Positions 12,315 through 22,800 of a DNA stretch of 64,000 nucleotides are shown piece by piece; the first letter of the stretch is position 1; every line of letters starts with the position of its first letter. Below the pieces are notes generated by a model. It ran no database searches and was not told the origin of the DNA. It saw only the letters and a program-made list of their open reading frames with translations. The DNA comes from Centroberyx gerrardi. Its lineage: Eukaryota > Chordata > Actinopteri > Beryciformes > Berycidae. Where the stretch lies: positions 27,611,992 to 27,675,991 of the forward strand of contig NC_135998.1 in assembly GCF_048128805.1 (NCBI RefSeq). Reading direction: 5' to 3'. Position numbers and translations under genes: made by a program.

Positions 12315-15300
12315 CCACTGTGACTGTGACAGTGCCCAAAAAACATTTTTTCTTGGAGGAAGAGGAATATTTTCTGTTAATTCTGATAACACTGTTATAA
12401 CAGCTTGTAGGATTTACGCATCCAGATGTTGTACTACCTTGACGTACTGCAAGGGGCATCATTTCTAGGTGTAACTTAGAGCACTTTCTACATTGGAACT
12501 CGCCTTAAGACTAGGCAGAAAATTAAAGGATATTTCTGGTTATTTTCAACCTGGGCCTTATTTTCCTAGTTTTTGCTATCATGACGATTGATTGTGTTGA
12601 AGATTTCATCACTTAATTACAGTTGAATCCAAAAAACACTTAAAACACTTCCTTTCAACACAATAAAGCTCACACTGCAATGGGACCTTCCTACATCCAA
12701 TGTCTGATTATCCAGTGCCTGAAACTTGTGTACACTGCGGTGTTAGATATGTTTTGTTAACTAGCATGAGCTCATTAGCAAGTAGACTGTTGATGCTCCG
12801 TTTATCGTTTGTTCTGTAAATACAAACTTGCTGACTGCTGTGAAAAGACGTCACGTCAATCTCCTAGTGGTAATTATAAGTGGAATATGTGGGACTTTTT
12901 GGTAGACTGTGATATCTCCCACCCGGCATTACAACTTTTGGAAGTGTGTCAACACAAGCAGTGAAAAATAGCTGTTGGCGGTCCAAGGTATGAAATCACA
13001 ATTATCACTTATATTCACAGAACGGCAACAAGCAAAGTAAACAAGGAAGTGTTTGAGCAACGTTAGAAGTAGTAAATGGACTATTAGGCCCTATAACTGA
13101 AATATTGTGATAGATCGTAGCAAATTATTATTGTTTATATTAAGATTTATTTTCAGGCATTTTATGCTTTATTGGACAGAGATAGTGAGAGAGACAGGAA
13201 GGTATGGGAAAGAGAGAGAGGTAGGACATGCAGCAAATGACCGCGGCCACCGGGGCGCCCCAGATCGTAGCAAATTAAAGACATATGTAACTGTGTTATC
13301 TAAAAATCTGTTGAAATTCAAAGAAATTCCTCTTTAAATCATTACAGAAGCACAGCAGGAGAGTACTGTCGCGGTACTGACATGCGGTGTGAGAAAATGG
13401 TTAATGGAATGACAAAAATAGTACCAAACACAAAGCAGTCAGTAGAGGGAGGTAAAGCCTGAGGCTGATAGTGTGTGTCCCTCTACATTCTGTGTGTGTG
13501 TGTGTGTGTGTGCGTGCACTTATGGTCTGTCTCTATCTCCACTCTAATCTCCTATCCATTTCAACTGCTGTCATGAGACTGACCATCTGGAGCATACAGG
13601 CAGCTGGGGTCAGTATGTCCACACAATGGAGAGATGGAGGTAGGGTGGTTATGAGGGGGGGCGAGAGAGAGAGAGAGAGAGACAGAGAGACAGAGAGAGA
13701 GAGAGAGAGCAATAGAGAAATACACATATTATTGCGCAGACATTTAGAAAGGGGGCACTAGAGAGCACCAGATTGAATGAATTGAACATTTAGAAGAACA
13801 GTTTGGATTAAGTAGGAAATGATAAAAGGACCAAGGTACAGATAACAGTGAGGTTGGCTGAAAAGGACGCAAGAGGGTGAGAGGGAAGAGAGAGAGAGAG
13901 AAAAAGAGTGATGGCCCACAGCGTTTCATGCATGGCTGATTCAATGTGATGACCAGTGCTTGCACCGTCACACGCAGTCAATGTGGGAATCCTGATGTGA
14001 ATATGAAATAAAAAGCCTGCAGGCCTGAGAAGCTTATCTTATGCATGTGCACATGCACATCCACTCACAGGGGTGCAAACACACATAAATACACATGCAC
14101 ACATACATACATACAAACATACACACACAACTTTACATAAGAAACATAGATAAAATGCCTGAACCGCCACTGCCATACAAACTAGAAGACCAAGGACTAA
14201 AATGGAACTTAATAAAAGGCTGATATTTGCATACGAATGACAACACGGTGACATCAGAGACAGTGGGATTCACAGTCTTCTATTGCAGCTACATGTCACC
14301 CCATACATTTCCATTTAGCTCCTGCTTACCTGAGTCTCCAGTGCCCTCTTCTCATTGGTCAGTTGCTCAAGTGACTGGTCTGTCCTCTCTGACTTCTCAG
14401 CAGCCTGAAAAACATAATGGATCATCAATAATAATAACTACTTTTAGCTTCACATCACCCTATAGTGGCCATTGCAAATTCTGAACCAAGTCTTTTTTAT
14501 TTATTTAACTTTCATTTAACCAGATAGTCCCATTAAGATTTCAAATCTCTTTGCAAGGGATACCTGACTAGGAAAGCAATATCAAGACAATCCAAAAAGT
14601 TGCACATCAACAACATACAACAATGTACAAAAGCAAAAAACAATCAAACTCACACAGAAGTTAAGACCGAAGTCAAAATTTATAAAAATATAAACGGCTA
14701 AGAAAAGGAAAGACAGCTCCTCAAGATTCTTCAGCTATTTCACTTTTACATCCATTTGTAATGAATTCCATGAAGAGAGAGCAGAATACATGAAAGCTGT
14801 TTTGCCTGATTTTCTTCTGACCTTAGGGCAAAAGCCCCCACCCCCCGTCCCACCCCCCAGCTCCACTGCCTCTTTTCCCACTTCAGAAGTCCACTTCACA
14901 GTGGACTTACACTGGGCCCAAAGCACGCAGATTCATATAACAGACACTGAGAGAAGAAATGTCCCTCATTACTTAAACTTTGGAAGAATGTGCCTGAGGA
15001 AATACTTGTTGTTGGTAATGTTACTTTTAAATTGTCAACACACTTGCCATAATTTTATCCTTTTATATTACTTTGATTAATGGCTGATTCTGTAAATAAC
15101 TTTGTTCATACCTTGCGAGTATTGCAAGCAACCATGTGAGAAATATACTTTTATATATTATATTAAACTCAAACAGGAGAGGGTAATGTGTGCATGTGTG
15201 TGTTCGTAATGTATTAACAGTGTTACACTAGCCTGAAGCCATAGTCAGCTTTAGAGTAGGAGTGCTTCAACAGGTCTGAATGAACGCACCCTGGAAGTGA

Positions 15301-16494
15301 AGATTATTTAAGGAAGGGAAAGATTACTTAAGGGTCCTTTGTTTTCAAACAAAATTTTATTTGTTTGTGAAATTTTCACATCTATGGCTAAAATAAACTT
15401 TCTAGAATGCCACCAATAATTGGTTGAAATCTGCTGACAGCCAGAAGCAGTTTAAGCTTGTCGAGTGGGTCTATCTTGGTGGGAGTCTGCAAATGCCAAA
15501 AAGCTGATTCATCAGCTACGGCATTCACAGACAGTTAGCTGTAGAGAGAGCCAGAAGTCTGACTCAATTCACAGACTGCAGAACAAGAAACATCCCCTCT
15601 CAGGCTCTTTTGTGTGCAGTGTACGCACGGCAATAAGGAGACCGATTAAATGAGGTTAAGGCGGATGGTATCATTGTGTGGCTTTTGTATGTTTCAGTGA
15701 CTGTGTTTTTAATTAAGTCTTGTGTTGTACCAAAATCATGCTCTACTACATTCACTGAAAACTGCACACAAGAATGACTACACATGTAAACCTACCTGTG
15801 TCAGCTGGTCTTGGAGCTCTTTCTCTGTGCGATGGCTCTCCTCTTTCTGGGTTTGGTGGTCTTTATTCACCTGCTCCACACTCTTCTCTAGCTCTGACAG
15901 AAAACAAGGGGACAACATCAACTAACATGACTTAATCAGCACTTCTCCCAATGTAAGGGTGACTATAGGCCGTCATGACAAATAACAAAAAATGCATTTC
16001 GAATGTGCATAAAATAAGTCTCATGTGTTTACCTTGCATGGTCTTTGCTGTTCTTCTGCTCTCGTCCTCGGCTATGTCAAACTTTTGTCTCTGAAACGAT
16101 GAAACGGCAGCTTCACTGCAAGCTAAACACGTGCATAGTAACATTCTTCCACCTGGAGCTAGCCAGGGAAAGATGACTATGTCCAGAAAACATGCGAGTT
16201 TTTGCGCATAAAACGCTGCCTCTCTCGACGGGGTCGCTTTCATGATGCCCGAGAGCAAACACTTTGACGTAAACATGGGAAAGGAATGCCTGGGCCACTC
16301 TACAGTTACAAGCATTATCCTCTTTTGAATGTCACATAACTGTCTCTGTACTGCAGAAACAATACATTATCAGATATTTCGATACTACACGCAATACTGA
16401 AGCAATAACTAATTTGTGTTAATGTGTGTGTGCATGTGTGTGTTTATGGGATTATTCATGATTATTATGTAGTGAATTTCTTGCCTTCTTATAT

Positions 16495-16531
<37 letters not shown>

Positions 16532-19500
16532 GTGTGTGTTCTCACCAGGCTAGTTAGCTGCTGTTCTAGAGAGCTCTTATCTTGCTGCACAGACTGAAGC
16601 TCTTTCTGTTTGCTCTCCAGGTCGACACTCAGCTCACTGATCTGTATGGGACATATAGAGCATACAGTAGGGGACAGGGAGACACATGCACACGTACATC
16701 CGAGCAGAGCTATACATTATGCATTATGGTGGTAGTTTAAACAAACCACACATATCAAGGACATTGTCCTAGTTACAATAATGGCTGAAAGGAGGGCTGT
16801 AAATAGAACTTGCTACAATCGTGCCATCATGGCATAAATTATATGACCATGACGCCGATGAGTAATGCATTTTACAAGCTAGCGTTATTGTGCAGTTGTG
16901 GTTCAGTACTGGCTCAGCAGAACATCAGTGTTGGAAAAATTTTCACTGTCTGTGATACCCTCCACCAACCTTTTTCTCCTGAGACTGTGCCTGGGCCTTG
17001 AGGTTGCCGAGCTGCTGCTGGGACAGAGACACGGCGTCCTCTGTCTGCTGGGACGCCCGGAGCCTGAGCTGGAGGTCCGCTACCTCCCTCTCCAACTCCA
17101 TGATCCTGGAGCGCTCAGACACCGTGGCCACCTGCAGGCACGATGCAGAAAGGAAGCATGAGGGCAAGGCAGAGGGAGACGGACAGAGAGAAGAGAATAA
17201 CAGACAGTAGAGCTGCAAATAAATATTTACAACTGCTTTAACCTGCTTGGAGTACGAGATGGGTGGGATTCACCAATAAAAAGACACAAGCAAAAAATTG
17301 GATGTCACTCACAAAGACTGCGAGTTTAAATTAACGAATTTGATAAAGAAACTGTTTCCTACTAATATGATACCCTAACATATTTAACAGCAAAGGGACA
17401 CAATTTTATGCAGACAGAAACAGAAAAGTGCATTCATTATCAAACTGAATAATCTACACTGCATAGAGAATTAAAGAATCAAATAAATAGACATTCAGTG
17501 ATGCCCTCGGTTTCTTGCCAAGCATTTTATTGACACATCAGGGTGGACCCTAATCATAGAAGGTATACTAAGTTTACTTTTTTTTTTCTTGTGAATGTTT
17601 AAACATTTTGGCATCCAAACCTGATGTCAAACTCCACCCATCTGGTACCCAGGAAGGCTAAAACAAACCATACTTTTTTTTTTAGACACTCTTGATCCCT
17701 GAGAAGGAAATTCAACTCTTTACCTGTCCCACTCCATAGGGAGACCAGAGCACAGGTTCAGCCACCAAAAAGAGAACCAGGTGCAACTAGGGGTCCAGTG
17801 ACTTTCTCAAGAACACTTGTGCATGGCAGACACTTGACCTCACGGGAGTTCAAACCTTGGTCCTTCTGGTTAAAGGACAACCGTTTAGGCCACACTGCTG
17901 CAATTACAATTTGGTCCGAGTCTGATAAACAGATCAAATCTAATTTCACCAGAGGTTTGTTGTAGTGGAGGTTATTTCTTTACTGCCCTCTCCATTCAAG
18001 TGGAGCAATATTGGGGTGTTCAAGGCTTGCTAAATCTGTGAATTCTCTAATTTTAATATCCCTATGTCAAGGCTAATAATAGACTAGGCCATTAGGGGAG
18101 CAACTTGTGGTTCATCTGACAACTTGCATACTATATTGTGATGCCTTCAATATATGCTGCACATCATTACCATTTTTAAACCTACTGGGGAAAAGCGCAT
18201 CACCCAGTCCTACTGTGGGACCGGGGCAGATTTCCAGCATTACCCTAGTGTCCTCTAAATCCCTCTGGAGTTTTTCAGCTTTGGTCTTTTCAAAGAGCAG
18301 GCTCTGCTCAAGCTCCTTTATGTGGGCATGCTCCAGTCTGGTCTGCGTCTGTTAGTAAGAGAGAGCAAGAGGAAGAGAAGGAGAACATACACCAATGCAA
18401 CACTGACATGCCAGCTTTGTGCCACAGACAGAAAGAAGACAACAAGACGACTTAAAAGAGAAGACCGGTAAGTAAGAAAACACTGATGAGTCCCAGTGTT
18501 TCAATTGTATCAAAGGGTCGTGAACAATGGACTAGTGATGAGAATTGAGTCCAATAACAAACTTAATCCAAATCAGACTGATTCTTAAATAATTTGCTCA
18601 GTCTGTTCTGAAGACTCTCACTGAAGACTGACACCTGTTTGCTTCTATTCCAGTGTCCAGGGAGAGGCATAGATGTAAGTCTTCAGACATCGATTTCTCC
18701 AAAGAGTGAAGAGGATGCAGACAATACAGGCAAGAGAGCAAGATGAAAGCATGTGAAAAGACTCAAGGCAAGGCAGACACAAAGAGCTTTCGAGGACAGG
18801 CGAAAAGATGAAGTGAGAATGGGAATGCAAGCGCTGCAAATGGGTAGAAATGCGGGACAGGAAGATTATATGAATTAAGCACGAATGAATAATAGTAGTA
18901 AACGAGCAGGAAGAGAGACGAGTGTCCGAACAAGACATAGTGATTTAATGATTCAAAGAATGCAGGAAAAACAAACAGCTTGGCGAGAATGAGTGATTAA
19001 ATCAGCAGTTCTTATCATTTAAAAGGAAATGCTCAGAGGTAATGCTAATCAGTGGCCAGTTATTTAGCATTTAGAGTCGTTTCATTTGGTATTAAACAAC
19101 ATTAGAACAGAGAGCAACAATAGTTGGGAATTAAAGTTAAACTGAAATAAATCCAAACTGAGGTTAAGTCATGTACACTAAGACTTGAGGTCGACCGATT
19201 TATGAGTTCGGCTGATTAAAGCTTGAATACATAATCAGTAGTAAGTGGATGTGAGCGCTGATTATGTGCTATGGCATTGAAAATCTATTCACTGGCACTG
19301 TTCGCTGGAGCTGTCTCTCAATAATATTTTTGTTTTTAGTGGGCTTAATCAGCGTAATCTTAATCTTATTTTGGGGTAAAAACAAATCGGTAAAGTACAA
19401 TAAATTCAATGACTATATTCATCTAATTTGTCAAGCATTCACACAAAAATATTATATAAACAACTTGCTTGATAATTGTTTTAATTCCATTTAGACGTGG

Positions 19501-19743
19501 CTTGACAGTGTGCCGCTATATCTTATTCTATTTAATTCCAGAGGAGTATATTTAACATTTCATTCAGAGTAAACATAAACTCACAATTGTATTTTTTATT
19601 TAAAAAAGCTGATAAAGTATTATCAATTTTATTGTACTCAAAAAATCTGTAGCGGCCTTGAAAAACCCATAATCGGTCAACCTCTGCCTAACTCAGTTTT
19701 GAGAGAGAGACAGAGAGAGAGATAGAGAGATAGAGATAGAGAT

Positions 19744-19800
<57 letters not shown>

Positions 19801-22800
19801 ATTGGTTACCTCAAGGTCTCCTTTGGTGATGCATGCCTCTTCTACACGAAACTGTAGATCCTCCACTTTCCTGTCAAATGGGGATAGTAATATTCTGTCA
19901 ATTTCGCCTCTATGAAAATAACAGTATCTGTACATATCTGATGGTGGCGCAGAGAAATGTGTTTTAAACCTAGTGTACCCATGTTAGTTGTAGTCCATTG
20001 TAGTTTAATGGTGTGACTGTACCGTGTTCAGACTGCAGGCTCACCCACACCACTCACCTCTTCTCCTCCTCCAGCTGGTTGAGCAGCTCTACCTTGTCTC
20101 GATCTGCTGCCTCCACCAGGGCTCGCAGCTGATCCAGCTTGGCCTCCATCTCCACCGCATACTAACACACACATAATACAATTCCATATGACATTAACAT
20201 ACATTCATAATATCATTATTATAATATTACAATTAATAAGTTCATATTTTAGTAGTAGTAGTTGCAGCAGAATTCATATAATTTGATATTAAACAGACTG
20301 ACAGAGAACTTGAGCTGAGAATGAAATATACATAAATATATAATGCAGTCTAAAAGGAAAGATTCAAATTTAATTAATCTTGGATTGAAGTTTTCAGCTG
20401 TTCCACAAAGTGGAACAGGCATGGGTGTACCAATGAAGCCACTAATTAAAAGTCCTACTTTTCACATGATTATTACAGTGTGGTTCTACCTGCAACAGGC
20501 TGGGGACACTTTTACAATGACTTCCACTGTATTCTAATAATGCACTTTGTAGAAAACCTGACATTTATAGCATGATGACCTACTGACTCAGAGATAATAT
20601 TTGCCAGGGCATAAATATTTCAAAGATGTAGCTCTAGCCTACCTCAGATATACCCTAAAACACAGTACACTGATATACTGTTGAAAGAAAGTAGTTTCAC
20701 AAGTGAAAATTAGAGTTTGATTCTGTAGCTATAGCCATGTTTAGCCAAATAACAAAGTAGATAGACAGAATCTTTGAAATTGGCAAAGTGATTCTTCAAG
20801 CAATTCTTAGGATTGTGGTAGACATAAGCAATAAAAGACAAGGGTGAAAGTATCATGAATTGACAACTGCTTGATAATAGTTTTAGCATTATAAACAATT
20901 ATTTATTTATCAAATAAATGGGGTACAAAATGTAAGTGAAATTCTTGCTAAACTGCATGTTTATGATTTAGTCATAATTGTTAGCCTTAATAAGCGCCAT
21001 AATTGTTAGCCTCTTGTTTGACAGCAGCTGGCACACTGATGTGTACACGTATCGGACCTGATCCTGTCCCTTCCTCAGCAGGGCCAGCTCCTGCTGCACC
21101 TCTCCTGCGTGGCTAGTTGCCTTTGCGACCTCGCATCGCTCCAGGTCCCTCTCGGCCAGCAGCTGCTCAATGTGCTGCTGCTTCTCCTTCAGAGCCTCCT
21201 GCAGCGCCGTGGTGCCAGAAATCTTACGGGCGTACCGAGAGGACGTCTCTGTCAGCTGGACGGAGACAGACGCATTCACGTTTTACATTTCATGCATTTG
21301 GCTGATGCTGTTTTCCAGGAGCAACAAGAGATTTTTTAGAGTGCAAGTAGAGCGTTGCGTGCGTCTTACCAGTCCCGCTCGGCTGGGCTTGCCGCTGACA
21401 GAGGAGGTGACAGAGCTGAGCGAGCTTATGGAGGAGGCGCTGGGGCTCCTCTTGAGGGTAGACCTCCTCCGTGAGCTCTTACCCTTGGTAGGGGTGGTGC
21501 AGGGGAAGCCGATGCGTGTCACCTTGTGGACTGGAGCAAACAGGCCATACCTGGGCAAGCACTGAAAATATCTGAGAAGAAAAAGAAGAGGAGTTGCACC
21601 GTACAGCCAGGCACCGACCGAAACCACAACAGAACTGATATCTGCTGGTTTGGGAGGTTTTTCCGTAATAGTAATTACAGAATTGTCACAGGTTGCTACT
21701 TGACTTTATACATCTCAGTTCACGCTACCTGGTTCCTGCAACAGCTCCATCATTCTTGCCGAGCGGTTCGTCCAGTTCCACTCCACACCACTCTCCTTTG
21801 GCAAAGTCCGTCTCACCCAGAAACCGTACTACTCCTGCCTTGGTACCCCCCACCTACACACAAAGACACAAACCAGCAGAGACACAATGTTGAGAAAAAA
21901 TTATAGTAAAACAGCATAATTGTTAAGCCTGGCTGAATTAGTAAATTGCTGCTCAAAAGCCAACTGTTAATCTTGGGTTCAAATACTGAGCGTCTCACCA
22001 GCACACGGTCTCCCAGCCTCAGCTCTCTTCTGTTCTTCTTGACCGAGTCTGTCTCTGAAAGGTTAGACACCGACTCGCTGGCGGTGAGCGTTCGGTTAAG
22101 TGTGCCACTTGTCTTTATGCCAGTGCCCTGAACTGAACCAAGAATACAATGTTTAGTGTGCTTACATGATGTAACAAAACAAGTACAAATCTTTGTTCAT
22201 CTGCATTTTCACTAATAATTTTGCTTTACGTTACCGGTTGAGGTAGTGCCAGCAGGTGCAGGCTCGCTTGTTGCAGAGGCTGCTTGTGCTGGGCTGGCCT
22301 GCCCCCCGTTCGCCTCCTTCTCTGGAAGTGCAGTCCTGGATAGTTTTGAAGGCCGCGTGAATATCCCCCTCCCATCCTCACACTGGAAGTACCTGAACCC
22401 TGCCACCGACCCGTCGTTCTTCCCAATAGGCTCATCCAGCACAATGCCTGCCCACTGCCCGGGGGCAAACTGCGTGCCCCCAACAAACTGCACATACCCA
22501 GGCTTGTTGCCATTGACCCAGACCCTTTCGCCTAGCTGAAAGTCCCCAGCGCCATCCTGGGTTGGGGAGGTCCCGCCGCCAGGGGGCTTCTCTGGAGGAA
22601 CCGGCTTTGGAGTACCTGAAATAGATTAAATAGATTCCTAGATGTTCCTATAAAATAAACTAGAATAGGTGAATGAACTAGGTCTACCTTAAGAATAAGG
22701 AGATACATACAGTCATCATTTGGACTGTCTAGATCAATCTCCCCCAACAAGTCTAGGCTCCATTAAGGATTTTGTACCCTCCCATCTAGATGCAGAATTC

